Of a DNA stretch of 64,000 nucleotides, positions 41,528 through 50,351 are shown piece after piece (position 1 is the stretch's first letter; each line of letters begins with the position of its first letter). Source of the DNA: UBA3069 sp050633465 (GTDB lineage: Bacteria; Pseudomonadota; Alphaproteobacteria; Rhodobacterales; Rhodobacteraceae). Below the pieces are notes generated by a model. That model was not told where the DNA came from and made no database searches. It saw nothing but the letters and a program-made list of their open reading frames with translations. The stretch covers positions 186,001 to 250,000 of the forward strand of contig JBOEGO010000017.1 in NCBI GenBank assembly GCA_050633465.1, read 5' to 3'. Position numbers and translations under genes: made by a program.

Positions 41528-41673
41528 TGTTCTCAGGGCGGGGTGCAATTCCCCACCGGCGGTAAAGGGGCCACACGCCCCAAGCCCGCGAGCGCCACGG
41601 GCCATGCCGCCCTTGGGTCAGCAGATCCGGTGCAACTCCGGAGCCGACGGTCATAGTCCGGATGAAAGAGAAC
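41528..41673 (+). promoter_or_regulatory. FMN riboswitch (RFN element)
   Basis: The conserved RFN blocks are present in order: TCAGGGCGGGGTGCAATTCC then CACCGGCGGTAAAGG, GCCCGCGAGCG, GGTCAGCAGATCCGGTGCAA with CTCCGGAGCCGACGGTCATA, and GTCCGGATGAAAGAGAAC. It ends about 93 bases before the ribH start. Binding of FMN would lower ribH expression. Confidence 0.96.
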
Positions 41674-41766
41674 GTGCGCAACACCACCAGCCACCGCGCT
41701 GGCACGTGTTCCGTTCGTTTGATGCTCTTCGTGGACGTGTCGAAGGAACAGGAAAGGAACCGCACA

Positions 41767-42201
41767 ATGACACTCCCCCGCTATGCCTTCATCAAGGCAA
41801 ACTGGCACGCCGATATCACAGGCCGCGCCTATGACGGATTCACCCAAATCATCCCCGCCGAACAGGTCGATCTGTTCGACGCCCCCGGCGCGTTCGAAAT
41901 GCCGCTGATGGCGCGTGACCTGGCCCGAACCGGGCGCTACGCCGCCGTGGCCTGCGCCGCACTGGTGGTGGATGGCGGCATCTACCGCCATGACTTCGTG
42001 GCTCAGGCCGTGGTCGACGGATTGATGCGCGCCGGATTGGACAGCGGCGTGCCGGTGCTGTCGGTATCGCTGACACCGCACCAATATCACGACACCCCGC
42101 ACCACAATGCGATCTTTGCCGAACATTTCGTCGAAAAAGGCGCCGAGGCCGCCCGCGCCGCATTGGCCGTGACCAAAGCCCGCGCCAGCATCGCCGCCTG
42201 A
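41767..42201 (+). CDS. ribH: 6,7-dimethyl-8-ribityllumazine synthase, RibH2 (type II) form
   Basis: The 144-residue enzyme condenses 5-amino-6-ribitylaminouracil with dihydroxybutanone phosphate, the penultimate step to riboflavin. RYAFIKANWHADI starts the fold, FDAPGAFEMPLMARDLARTGRYAAV binds substrate, and DGGIYRHDFVAQAVVDGLM with VPVLSVSLTPHQYHD follow. This wording matches the decameric RibH2 of Brucella and Mesorhizobium more closely than the usual DSP-type RibH (from memory). It stands alone behind an FMN riboswitch instead of in a rib operon, as ribH2 does in Brucella. ATG 41767 follows AAAGGAA. Confidence 0.93.
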   Translation: MTLPRYAFIKANWHADITGRAYDGFTQIIPAEQVDLFDAPGAFEMPLMARDLARTGRYAAVACAALVVDGGIYRHDFVAQAVVDGLMRAGLDSGVPVLSVSLTPHQYHDTPHHNAIFAEHFVEKGAEAARAALAVTKARASIAA

Positions 42202-42213
42202 CCGGGCCAAAAG

Positions 42214-42253
42214 CAAAAGGGCATCCGCATGACGCCGGATGCCCTTTCATTGT
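42214..42253. terminator. Bidirectional terminator between ribH and serB
   Basis: AAAGGGCATCCG, eight bases, then CGGATGCCCTTT: a perfect 12-bp stem with T-rich sequence on both strands. It serves ribH (plus) and serB (minus). Confidence 0.88.
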
Positions 42254-42276
42254 TCCCAAAATACCTCCCGCCGGAG
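42241..42276 (-). repeat. Intergenic repeat copy 3
   Basis: On the minus strand CCTCCGGCGG is followed by GAGGTATTTTGGGAACA and ATGAAAGGGC. It shares the first part with 18628-18637 and the remainder with the copy near 35970-36000. It is fused to the ribH/serB terminator. Confidence 0.6.
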
Positions 42277-42287
42277 GCATCGACAGT

Positions 42288-43166
42288 TCAGCCGGAAACG
42301 AACTCCGATCTGGCATAGCCCTGCACGAACAACAGCGCGCCTAGATCGCCGTGATTGATCCGCACCTCGCATTGTGCCGCCACACTGGGCTTCGCGTGCA
42401 GTGCAACACCCGTGCCAGCCAATCCCAACATGCCCAGATCATTGGCCCCGTCGCCCACGGCCAGCACGTCATCCGCCGTCAGGTGCAACCGATGGGTGAT
42501 GTCATGCAATGCCTCCACCTTGGCCTCGCGGCCCAAAATCGGGCGGGCCACCTCGCCGGTCAGCTTGCCACCATCCACCAACAGCGTATTGGCGCGGTTT
42601 TCATCAAACCCCAGCGTGGCGGCCACATGGGCGGTGAACGCAGTAAACCCGCCCGAAACCAGCGCGGCATATCCGCCTGCGGCCTTCATCGTCGCCAGCA
42701 ATTCGCGCCCGCCCGGCATCAGGGTGATCCGCTCGGCCAGCACCTGCGCAATCACGCCCTCGTCCAGCCCGCGCAACAACCCCACGCGTTCGATCAACGC
42801 GCCCTCGAAATCCAGCTCGCCGTTCATGGCACGGGCGGTGATGCCTGCCACGCGTTCGCCCACGCCCGCCATATCGGCCAGTTCGTCAATACATTCCTGT
42901 TGGATCATGGTGCTGTCCATATCCGCCAGCAGCATCTTTTTCTTGCGGTTGACGGCAGGCTGCACGATCAGGTCCACGCCCATGCGCTGCACCTCTTCCC
43001 AGACATCCCACAGGTTGTCGGGGCGCGACTCCAGCGGAAATTCCGCCGCCTCGTCCGGTGACAGCCAAACAGCATCGCCCCCGCCCCATGCATTGCGCAG
43101 CGAATCAACCAGCGCCGGATCCAGCGCAGGAGAGGTCGGAGAAGTTAACAGTGTCGCGATAAACAT
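42288..43166 (-). CDS. serB: Phosphoserine phosphatase
   Basis: This 292-residue HAD-family enzyme performs the last step of serine synthesis. After an N-terminal regulatory-like region of about 80 residues come motif I KMLLADMDSTMIQQECIDELAD with the nucleophile Asp, motif II LVSGGFTAFTAHVAATLGFD, and motif IV VLAVGDGANDLGMLGLAGTGVALHAKP. The long N-terminal region resembles the ACT-like extension of SerB in other proteobacteria. It is divergent from serC-serA, so all steps from 3-phosphoglycerate to serine lie together. Confidence 0.95.
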   Translation of the reverse strand: MFIATLLTSPTSPALDPALVDSLRNAWGGGDAVWLSPDEAAEFPLESRPDNLWDVWEEVQRMGVDLIVQPAVNRKKKMLLADMDSTMIQQECIDELADMAGVGERVAGITARAMNGELDFEGALIERVGLLRGLDEGVIAQVLAERITLMPGGRELLATMKAAGGYAALVSGGFTAFTAHVAATLGFDENRANTLLVDGGKLTGEVARPILGREAKVEALHDITHRLHLTADDVLAVGDGANDLGMLGLAGTGVALHAKPSVAAQCEVRINHGDLGALLFVQGYARSEFVSG

Positions 43167-43239
43167 TAGGGAAGTTTCCTATCGTAGGCGCATGGCGTCG
43201 CATTTGGGGGTTCAAGCGGCGCTATAGCGTCATTTTCCC

Positions 43240-43325
43240 CATTGTGAAAGCACCGCAACCGCCGTATCTGCGTCAGCGGGACACCCTTCCCCAACGAAGG
43301 GCGATTATCTGGAAGGATAGCATAA
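43240..43325 (+). promoter_or_regulatory. serC-leader-like RNA upstream of serC
   Basis: The 86 bases before serC fit the alphaproteobacterial serC RNA motif in position and general design, from memory of the family. CCCTTC (43284-43289) pairs with GAAGGG (43296-43301). Alternatively CCTTCC (43285-43290) can pair with GGAAGG (43311-43316), which is the ribosome binding site ten bases before the ATG. The two pairings exclude each other, which would allow translation control. Confidence 0.5.
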
Positions 43326-44471
43326 ATGGCTATTACACAACCGACCGCGCGGCCCGCAAACCCGCGTTTCTCCTCTGGCCCCTGTGCCAAAATCCCCACT
43401 TTCACGCTGGATCAACTGTCGGACGCCGCATTGGGTCGTTCGCACCGTGCCGCTATTGGCAAATCCAAGCTGAAAGACGCGATTGAAAACACCCGCGACA
43501 TTCTGGGCATTCCCGCCGATTACCACATTGGCATCGTTCCCGCATCTGACACCGGCGCCGTGGAAATGGCAATGTGGTCGCTGCTGGGTGCGCGCAAGGC
43601 CACCATGGTTGCATGGGAATCCTTTGGTTCCGGCTGGGTTACCGATGTGGTCAAACAGCTGAAAATCGACGCCGAGGTAAAGACAGCCGACTATGGCCAG
43701 ATCGTTGATATGGCCGCGCTGGATTACAACACCGACGTTGTGTTCACATGGAACGGCACCACATCGGGCGTGCGTATGCCCAATGGCGATGCGATCCCTG
43801 CGGACCGTCAGGGGCTGACCATTTGCGACGCCACATCGGCGGCATTCGCGATGGACCTACCATGGGACAAACTGGATGTGACCACATTCAGCTGGCAAAA
43901 AGTGCTGGGCGGCGAAGCGGCGCATGGCATGTTGATCCTGTCGCCCCGCGCTGTGGAACGGTTGGAATCCTACACCCCCGCATGGCCGATGCCGAAAATC
44001 TTTCGCCTGACCAAAGGTGGCAAACTGATCGACGGTATCTTCCGCGGTGAAACCATCAACACCCCCTCCATGCTTGCGGTCGAGGATTACCTGGTCGCGC
44101 TGGAATGGGCCAAATCCGTTGGCGGATTGCAGGGCATGATCAAACGCGCCACGGCCAATGCGCAGGCGATCTGGGATTTCTGCGATGCACGCGACTGGAT
44201 CGCGAACCTTGCCGATGATACTGCCACGCGGTCGAACACCTCTGTCTGTTTGAAATTCACCGACGCGCGCATCAAAGACGGCGCAACATTCGCCAAAGCC
44301 GTGGCCAAGCGGCTGGAAGCCGAAGGCGTGGCGCTGGACATCGGCGCCTATCGTGACGCGCCCGCCGGTCTGCGGATCTGGTGCGGTGGCACGGTGGAAA
44401 CCGCTGATATCGCGGCAATGCTGCCCTGGCTCGAATGGGCCTTTGAGGCCGAGATTGCAGCGCAAGCGTAA
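43326..44471 (+). CDS. serC: Phosphoserine aminotransferase
   Basis: The 381-residue PLP aminotransferase converts 3-phosphohydroxypyruvate and glutamate to phosphoserine. PRFSSGPCAKIPTFTLDQLSD is the N-terminus, followed by HIGIVPASDTGAVEMAMWSLLGA. VTTFSWQKVLGGEAAHGMLILSP carries the PLP Lys, and AGLRIWCGGTVETADI is at the end. It belongs to the long alphaproteobacterial SerC subgroup. It is followed by serA after 80 bases that hold a small hairpin (GCCCGC-AGC-GCGGGC), and preceded by a serC-leader-like RNA. Confidence 0.95.
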   Translation: MAITQPTARPANPRFSSGPCAKIPTFTLDQLSDAALGRSHRAAIGKSKLKDAIENTRDILGIPADYHIGIVPASDTGAVEMAMWSLLGARKATMVAWESFGSGWVTDVVKQLKIDAEVKTADYGQIVDMAALDYNTDVVFTWNGTTSGVRMPNGDAIPADRQGLTICDATSAAFAMDLPWDKLDVTTFSWQKVLGGEAAHGMLILSPRAVERLESYTPAWPMPKIFRLTKGGKLIDGIFRGETINTPSMLAVEDYLVALEWAKSVGGLQGMIKRATANAQAIWDFCDARDWIANLADDTATRSNTSVCLKFTDARIKDGATFAKAVAKRLEAEGVALDIGAYRDAPAGLRIWCGGTVETADIAAMLPWLEWAFEAEIAAQA

Positions 44472-44551
44472 CCTCCTCGCGCCTAAATCATAATCACGAG
44501 GCCCGCAGCGCGGGCTTCGCCCCCCCATTCCATCCTGAAAGGACCATGACC

Positions 44552-46147
44552 ATGGCTCCCAAAGTTCTTATTTCCGACAAACTGTCCGCCGCCGCCGTTC
44601 AAATCTTCAAGGATCGTGGCATTGATGTTGATTTCCAGCCCGACCTTGGCAAAGACAAGGAAAAGCTGGCCGAAATCATCGGCAACTATGACGGTCTGGC
44701 AATCCGTTCCGCGACCAAGGCAACCGCCGCGCTGATCGAAAAAGCCACCAACCTGAAGGTGATCGGCCGCGCTGGTATCGGCACTGACAACGTGGACAAG
44801 GAAGCCGCGTCGAAAAAGGGCATCATCGTGATGAACACGCCCTTTGGCAACATGATCACCACCGCCGAACATGCCATCGCCATGATGTTCGCCGTGGCCC
44901 GCCAGATCCCCGAAGCATCGGCATCGACCCATGCGGGCAAATGGGAAAAATCCAAATTCATGGGCACCGAACTGACCGCCAAAACTCTTGGCGTGATCGG
45001 TGCGGGCAATATCGGCGGCATCGTTTGCGACCGCGCCCTGGGCCTGAAAATGAAGGTCGTCGCCTTTGACCCCTACCTGAGCGAAGAAAAAGCCGCCAAA
45101 ATGGGCGTTGAAAAGGTCGAGCTGGACGAGCTGCTGACCCGCGCCGATTTCATAACCCTGCATGTGCCGCTGACCGATGGCACCCGCAACATCCTGTCGG
45201 CTGAAAATCTGGCGAAAACCAAAAAAGGCGTGCGTATCATCAACTGCGCCCGTGGTGGTCTGGTGGACGAGGCCGCGCTGGCCGAGCTGCTGAAATCCGG
45301 CCATGTCGCCGGTGCCGCGTTCGACGTGTTCGCCGAAGAACCCGCAACCGAAAACGCGCTGTTCGGCCTGCCCAACGTGGTTTGCACCCCGCATCTGGGC
45401 GCGGCCACCACCGAAGCACAGGAAAACGTGGCGTTGCAGGTGGCCGACCAAATGGCCAACTACTTGCTGACCGGCGCGGTTGAAAACGCGCTGAACATGC
45501 CGTCGGTCACCGCCGAAGAGGCCAAGGTGATGGGCCCGTGGCTGGCCTTGTCCGGCCATTTGGGCAGCTTCATCGGCCAGTTGACCGACGAACCGATCAA
45601 GGCAATCAACATCCTGTATGATGGTGTGGTTTCCGACATGAACCTTGCCGCGCTGAACTGTGGCGTGGTTGCGGGGATCATGAAAAAATCCAACCCTGAT
45701 GTGAACATGGTGTCGGCACCAGTTGTGGCCAAAGAACGCGGCATCCAGATTTCGACCACCAATCAGGACAAATCCGGCGCATTCGAGGGCTATGTCAAAG
45801 TGACCGTGGTCACCGAAAAGCGCGAGCGTTCCATTGCGGGCACTGTGTTCAGCGACGGCAAGCCACGGTTCATCCAGATCAAGGGCATCAACATCGACGC
45901 CGAAGTGGGCGAACACATGCTTTATACCACCAACGACGATGTGCCCGGTATCATCGGCAAACTGGGCGCGCTGTTGGGCGACAACGGCGTGAACATCGCC
46001 AACTTTACCCTTGGCCGTGCCAAGACCGGCGGCGAGGCAATTGCCCTGCTTTATGTGGATGACAGCATCACCGAGGATGTTGTGACCAAGCTGAAAGACA
46101 GCGGGCTGTTCAAACAGGTCAAGCCGCTGGAATTCGACGTGGCCTAA
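44552..46147 (+). CDS. serA: D-3-phosphoglycerate dehydrogenase
   Basis: This 531-residue enzyme of the long type oxidises 3-phosphoglycerate with NAD+, the first step to serine. The substrate domain is followed by the NAD fold (LGVIGAGNIGGIVCDRALGLKMKVVAFDPY). Catalytic residues lie in NCARGGLVDEAALAELLKSG (Arg), AFDVFAEEP (Glu) and TPHLGAAT (His). An intervening domain follows, and then a C-terminal ACT domain (DDVPGIIGKLGALLGDNGVNIANFTLGR) that usually binds serine for feedback. ATG 44552 is preferred because AAAGGA lies eight bases upstream; ATG 44546 is too close. A strong terminator follows. Confidence 0.95.
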   Translation: MAPKVLISDKLSAAAVQIFKDRGIDVDFQPDLGKDKEKLAEIIGNYDGLAIRSATKATAALIEKATNLKVIGRAGIGTDNVDKEAASKKGIIVMNTPFGNMITTAEHAIAMMFAVARQIPEASASTHAGKWEKSKFMGTELTAKTLGVIGAGNIGGIVCDRALGLKMKVVAFDPYLSEEKAAKMGVEKVELDELLTRADFITLHVPLTDGTRNILSAENLAKTKKGVRIINCARGGLVDEAALAELLKSGHVAGAAFDVFAEEPATENALFGLPNVVCTPHLGAATTEAQENVALQVADQMANYLLTGAVENALNMPSVTAEEAKVMGPWLALSGHLGSFIGQLTDEPIKAINILYDGVVSDMNLAALNCGVVAGIMKKSNPDVNMVSAPVVAKERGIQISTTNQDKSGAFEGYVKVTVVTEKRERSIAGTVFSDGKPRFIQIKGINIDAEVGEHMLYTTNDDVPGIIGKLGALLGDNGVNIANFTLGRAKTGGEAIALLYVDDSITEDVVTKLKDSGLFKQVKPLEFDVA

Positions 46148-46170
46148 ACCGCGCCACAGCGACATGACGA

Positions 46171-46201
46171 AACGCCGCGCCTGATTGGGTGCGGCGTTTT
46201 T
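46171..46201 (+). terminator. Rho-independent terminator of serCA
   Basis: AACGCCGC, 12 bases, then GCGGCGTT and a T run, 23 bases after the serA stop. Confidence 0.9.
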
Positions 46202-46262
46202 CGTTTCGCCGTTGCATCGCGTGGGGCAGCGCGTAGGTTCACCCTGACAAAAGGAGCCAACC

Positions 46263-46988
46263 ATGACCCGCATCTATGCCATCCCCGACATTCACGGCCA
46301 TGCCGACCAGATGGACCGTGCGCTGGACTGGATCAATGCCGATGGCGGGGTTGATGCACCGCATGTGTTTCTGGGTGATTACGTGGATCGCGGGCCGGAC
46401 AGCCGCGGAGTGTTGGACCGGCTGATCGCGGGGCAGGATGCAGGGCGTGACTGGACGTTTCTAAAGGGCAATCACGACCGGATGATGCAGTGGTTCATGG
46501 AACCCGTGCCACGCTGGGACCCGCATTGGATGGTCGGGTTCAACTGGTTTCACGACCGCATCGGCGGGGCCACAACGCTGCGGTCCTATCAGGTCGATGT
46601 CAGCGAACAACGCCGCTATGGCGAGGTTCACGCCGATGCCATTGACGCGGTTCCTGCGCGCCATATCGAATTTCTGAACGGGTTGCAGACCCATCATCAG
46701 GTGGGTGATTTTCTGTTTGTTCATGCGGGCATAGCGCCGGATGTGGCGTTGCAGGATCAAACCGAAAATGATCTGGTCTGGATACGTGAACCATTCCTAA
46801 GCCACCCTGACCCGCATCCCTGGCTGGTGGTGCATGGCCATACCGCCCTGCCCAATGCCACCCATTTCGGCAACCGGATCGACCTGGACGGCGGGGCCGC
46901 CTATGGTCGCCCGCTGGTGCCAGCGGTGTTCGAGGATGGCAAGGTTTGGACATTGGGGCCAAAGGGGCGTGTGTCGCTGGCCCCGTGA
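46263..46988 (+). CDS. Metallophosphoesterase (PPP-type serine/threonine phosphatase-like)
   Basis: The 241 residues carry the complete dimetal phosphoesterase set: PDIHGHADQMDRAL, FLGDYVDRGPDSRGVLDRLI, FLKGNHDRMMQWF, FVHAGIAP and VVHGHTALP. The order and the GDxVDRG motif place it with bacterial PPP-family phosphatases (PrpA/lambda-type) rather than with cyclic nucleotide phosphodiesterases. Its substrate could be a phosphoprotein or a dinucleoside tetraphosphate. It stands alone between serA and the thiolase. Confidence 0.9.
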   Translation: MTRIYAIPDIHGHADQMDRALDWINADGGVDAPHVFLGDYVDRGPDSRGVLDRLIAGQDAGRDWTFLKGNHDRMMQWFMEPVPRWDPHWMVGFNWFHDRIGGATTLRSYQVDVSEQRRYGEVHADAIDAVPARHIEFLNGLQTHHQVGDFLFVHAGIAPDVALQDQTENDLVWIREPFLSHPDPHPWLVVHGHTALPNATHFGNRIDLDGGAAYGRPLVPAVFEDGKVWTLGPKGRVSLAP

Positions 46989-47067
46989 CGGCAGGTTCCT
47001 CTGTTCGCCCCTGCTACAATCCCCTAACCTGTGCCCAAGGGATTGAACATTACGGGAGAGAGAGACC

Positions 47068-48243
47068 ATGACCGATATCGTTATTCTGGACGGTGCGCGC
47101 ACCGCCATCGGCACCTTTGGCGGCAGCCTTGCAGGGACGCCGACCACCACGCTGGGGGCCACGGTGGCCAAGGCCGCGCTGGAACGGTCGGGCGTGGAGC
47201 CCGGCCAGATTGGCCATGTGGTTTATGGCAATGTCATCAACACCGAACCGCGCGACATGTATCTGTCGCGTGTGTCCGCGATCGAGGCGGGCATCCCCTC
47301 GTCCGTGCCCGCGATGAACGTCAACCGTTTGTGCGGATCGGGCGCGCAGGCAATTGTATCGGCGACGCAGGCGCTGATGCTGGGCGATGCCGATTTCGCC
47401 CTGGCGGGCGGGGCCGAAAGCATGAGCCGCGCGCCCTATATCGTGCCGGACCAGCGCTGGGGGTCGAAAATGGGCGACATCCGCACGCTGGACATGTTGC
47501 TGGGCACGCTGAATTGCCCGTTCGGGTCGGGCCATATGGGCGTGACGGCGGAAAATGTATCGGACGAACATGCGGTGACACGTGAAGATCAGGATGCTTT
47601 TGCATTAGAGAGCCAGACCCGCGCGGCGCGGGCGATTGCCGAGGGCCGATTTGCCAGCCAGATCGTTCCGGTCGAGGTTCGCGTCAAACGCGACATGGTC
47701 CCGTTCGAGGTCGACGAACACCCCAAAGCAACCACGATAGAGGCTTTGGCCGGATTGCGCCCCGCGTTCAAGAAAGACGGGCGCGTGACGGCAGGCAATG
47801 CCAGCGGCATCAATGATGGTGCCGCAGCCATGGTTCTGGCCCGCGCCGATGCAGCGGAACGTGCAGGGCTGAAACCCCGCGCCCGCATTCTGGGCTATGC
47901 CCATGCCGGTGTCCGCCCCGAGGTCATGGGGATCGGCCCTATTCCGGCAGTCGAGGCATTGCTCGCCAGGACCGGGCTGTCGGCGGGGGATTTCGACGTG
48001 GTGGAATCAAACGAGGCATTCGCGGCGCAGGCCATCGCGGTGAACCGTGGTTTGGGATTGGACCCCGCCCGCGTGAACCCCAATGGCGGCGCGATTGCGC
48101 TGGGTCATCCGGTGGGGGCAACCGGGGCGATTGTCACCCTAAAGGCGCTGTATGAACTGGAACGTATCGGCGGCAAGCGCGCATTGATCACCATGTGTAT
48201 TGGTGGTGGGCAGGGCATTGCGCTGGCGATTGAAGCCATGTGA
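47068..48243 (+). CDS. Acetyl-CoA C-acyltransferase (thiolase)
   Basis: The 391-residue thiolase has its nucleophile Cys89 in NVNRLCGSGAQAIVSA, with GGAESMSRAPYIV, NASGINDGAAAMVLA, and ESNEAFAAQAIAVNRGLGLD. NPNGGAIALGHPVGATGA provides the His, and the second Cys lies in TMCIGGGQGIA. It cleaves 3-ketoacyl-CoA or condenses two acetyl-CoA. The sequence style resembles the BktB/PhaA group, but no phaB or phaC is nearby, so degradative or broad use is equally possible. GGGAGAGAGA precedes the ATG. Confidence 0.93.
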   Translation: MTDIVILDGARTAIGTFGGSLAGTPTTTLGATVAKAALERSGVEPGQIGHVVYGNVINTEPRDMYLSRVSAIEAGIPSSVPAMNVNRLCGSGAQAIVSATQALMLGDADFALAGGAESMSRAPYIVPDQRWGSKMGDIRTLDMLLGTLNCPFGSGHMGVTAENVSDEHAVTREDQDAFALESQTRAARAIAEGRFASQIVPVEVRVKRDMVPFEVDEHPKATTIEALAGLRPAFKKDGRVTAGNASGINDGAAAMVLARADAAERAGLKPRARILGYAHAGVRPEVMGIGPIPAVEALLARTGLSAGDFDVVESNEAFAAQAIAVNRGLGLDPARVNPNGGAIALGHPVGATGAIVTLKALYELERIGGKRALITMCIGGGQGIALAIEAM

Positions 48244-48255
48244 TTTTGGGGTGAA

Positions 48256-48330
48256 GGGGGCCATGCCCCCTGACCCCCCGTTTCGGGGGTTTCACCCCCT
48301 GCCCCCCAGAGTATTTTTTCCAAGAAAAAG
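48256..48330 (+). terminator. Hairpin cluster and intergenic repeat copy 4 between thiolase and pbpC
   Basis: GGGGGC-CAT-GCCCCC (48256-48270) is followed by a CCCCCCG/CGGGGG hairpin, then AGTATTTTTTCCAAGAAAAAG at 48310-48330, identical to part of the copy at 18625-18659. The cluster lies between convergent genes and probably stops transcription from both sides. Confidence 0.6.
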
Positions 48331-48331
48331 A

Positions 48332-50350
48332 TCAGTCCAGTCTGATATCGCTGGCGTCGGATTGCCCTGCGGCGTCGATCACGGTGAGGGTCAGAAACCC
48401 CTTGCCGATGCCGTGCAGCGTGGTTTCGCGCCGGTAGATGCCTGTTTGCAGTGCTTTGCCATTCGCCAGAACGCTGAAGGGTGGCTGGCCATGGCGCAGT
48501 TTGATCGTCAGGTCGCGGCCATTCAGGGCAAGCGTCGCACCCTTTGGCGGAAAGGCCAGTTCGGGCGCGTTTTCGGTCTGCGCCATGCTGTGGTTCGGGA
48601 AGCGTTGCAGCGGCAGGGGCAGCGCCGCCAGCCCCGGCATCAGCGTATCGGCGGGTGGTACGGGCAGCGGATCAACCGCTGGTTTCAGCCGTTGAAAGGT
48701 TTTGAACAGGATCGGCGCGGCGTCAGCGGCGCCAAAGGCCCCCGGCACAGCTGTGCCATCGGGGCGCCCTATCCAGACGCCAGCCACATGTTGCCCATCC
48801 CAGCCCAGCGCCCATGCATCGCGGTGGCCATAACTGGTGCCTGTTTTCCACGCCAGATGCAGGGGGGGGGCATCGGCGGGCGGTGGCAGATCAGACAGGA
48901 TATGACCGACTTGCCATGCCGCGACGGCGCCGGTGATGCGTTGCCCCATAGGGTTGGTTTGTTGCTGCGCATGCAGCGCACGCGATTGGCCGCCGTTGGC
49001 CAGTCCGGCGTATAATTGCACCAGATCATGCAGGGTGATACCGACCCCGCCCAGCGATACCGCCAGCCCCGGCCTGCCCCCCGGCACCACCGGCTTTGCT
49101 CCTGATGCGCGCAGTCCCGCCATCAGGCGTTGCGGCCCCAGCGCATCGGTCAACAGCACAACGGGTATGTTCAGTGACAGGCGCAGCGCCTGCGCCACGC
49201 GGATTTCACCGCGAAACTGACCATCAAAATTTTGTGGTGCGTATGGGCCAAAGGCCACGGGGCGGTCCGCGATCAGCGTGTCGGGGTGGATCATCCCGGC
49301 ATCCATCGCCAGCGCGTATACCAGCGGTTTCAGCGTTGATCCGGGTGATCGCAAAGCGCGGGTCATATCGACATGGCCCTGCGCCATATCCAACCCGCCC
49401 GACCCGACCGAGGCCAGTAATTCACCCGTCTGGTGGTTGGCCACCAGAATGGCCACCTGCATACCATTCTGGCGGGTTTGCAGGCTGTCGCGGGCCAGTG
49501 TTTCAAGCCGCTGTTGCAGGTTGCCATCCAGCGTCAGGTCATGGCGGGTTTGCATCGGGTTTTCGCGGCGCATTCTGTCGGTCAGGTGTGGCGCAAGCGC
49601 AGGAAAATCGCGCCGCACCACGGGCAGAGGGTCGGATTTGGCGGCTTGCACCGTGTCGGGCGTCAGCACGCCCGCGTGTTGCATCCGCTCCAGCACACGG
49701 TCCCTTGCCCTGCGCGCAGCATCGGGCGCGCGGTCGGGGCGGCGTGCTTTGGGCGATTGGGGCAGCGCGATCAGCAGGGCGGATTGTGCGGGCGTCAGGC
49801 GGGTTGGTTCCTTGCCGAACCAGATCAGGGATGCCGCCCGCACCCCTTCGATATTGCCGCCATATGGCGCAAGGGTCAGGTAGAGCGACAGGATCTGATC
49901 CTTGCTCAGTTGCCGTTCCAGCGCCCATGCCAGCCGCATCTGGCGCAGTTTGCCCTGCCATTTGCCAGTGCCGGATTGTTCGATCAAACGGGCCACCTGC
50001 ATGGTCAGGGTGGACCCGCCCGAAGTCACGCGCCCGTGCCATGCTGCCTGTGCCACTGCCCGCGCCATGGCGCGTAGATCGACACCGGAATGGCTGGCAA
50101 AGCGTTTGTCCTCGTATCGGGTCAGCATGGTCAGGAACCCTGCATCAACCGCATCGGGCGCAGCCCCCAGCCGCCAGCGCCCGTCGTCCACGGTATAGGC
50201 GCGCAACAGGTCGCCGCGGCGGTCGCGCGTTTCCACCGAACTGTCCGGTGTCAGCGTGGGCAGTTGCGTGGCACCAACCCAGCCGTCCCAGCCATCGCGC
50301 AGCAGGGCGATGCACCAGAGTGTCAGTGTTAGGGCAAGCAACCGGCGCAT
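48332..50350 (-). CDS. pbpC: Penicillin-binding protein 1C
   Basis: This 672-residue bifunctional enzyme has an N-terminal membrane anchor (LLALTLTLWCIALL). The glycosyltransferase 51 domain contains LTRYEDKRFASHSGVD, GGSTLTMQVARLIEQ and LSLYLTLAPYGGNIEGVRAASL. The transpeptidase domain has its Ser in RSPGSTLKPLVYALAMD, SLNIPVV, and KTGTSYGHRDAW. The PbpC-specific C-terminal beta domain ends the protein. It follows the alpha-2-macroglobulin gene with a one-base gap (TAATATG). The same pairing exists in E. coli (yfhM-pbpC), where the two are thought to repair breached envelope. Confidence 0.94.
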   Translation of the reverse strand: MRRLLALTLTLWCIALLRDGWDGWVGATQLPTLTPDSSVETRDRRGDLLRAYTVDDGRWRLGAAPDAVDAGFLTMLTRYEDKRFASHSGVDLRAMARAVAQAAWHGRVTSGGSTLTMQVARLIEQSGTGKWQGKLRQMRLAWALERQLSKDQILSLYLTLAPYGGNIEGVRAASLIWFGKEPTRLTPAQSALLIALPQSPKARRPDRAPDAARRARDRVLERMQHAGVLTPDTVQAAKSDPLPVVRRDFPALAPHLTDRMRRENPMQTRHDLTLDGNLQQRLETLARDSLQTRQNGMQVAILVANHQTGELLASVGSGGLDMAQGHVDMTRALRSPGSTLKPLVYALAMDAGMIHPDTLIADRPVAFGPYAPQNFDGQFRGEIRVAQALRLSLNIPVVLLTDALGPQRLMAGLRASGAKPVVPGGRPGLAVSLGGVGITLHDLVQLYAGLANGGQSRALHAQQQTNPMGQRITGAVAAWQVGHILSDLPPPADAPPLHLAWKTGTSYGHRDAWALGWDGQHVAGVWIGRPDGTAVPGAFGAADAAPILFKTFQRLKPAVDPLPVPPADTLMPGLAALPLPLQRFPNHSMAQTENAPELAFPPKGATLALNGRDLTIKLRHGQPPFSVLANGKALQTGIYRRETTLHGIGKGFLTLTVIDAAGQSDASDIRLD

Positions 50351-50351
50351 A

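Noticed and set aside
44483..46273. A 596-residue open frame on the minus strand opposite serA
   Set aside because: It is a mirror of serA codon bias in GC-rich DNA; its His/Gly-rich translation has no domain and serA on the other strand is certain.
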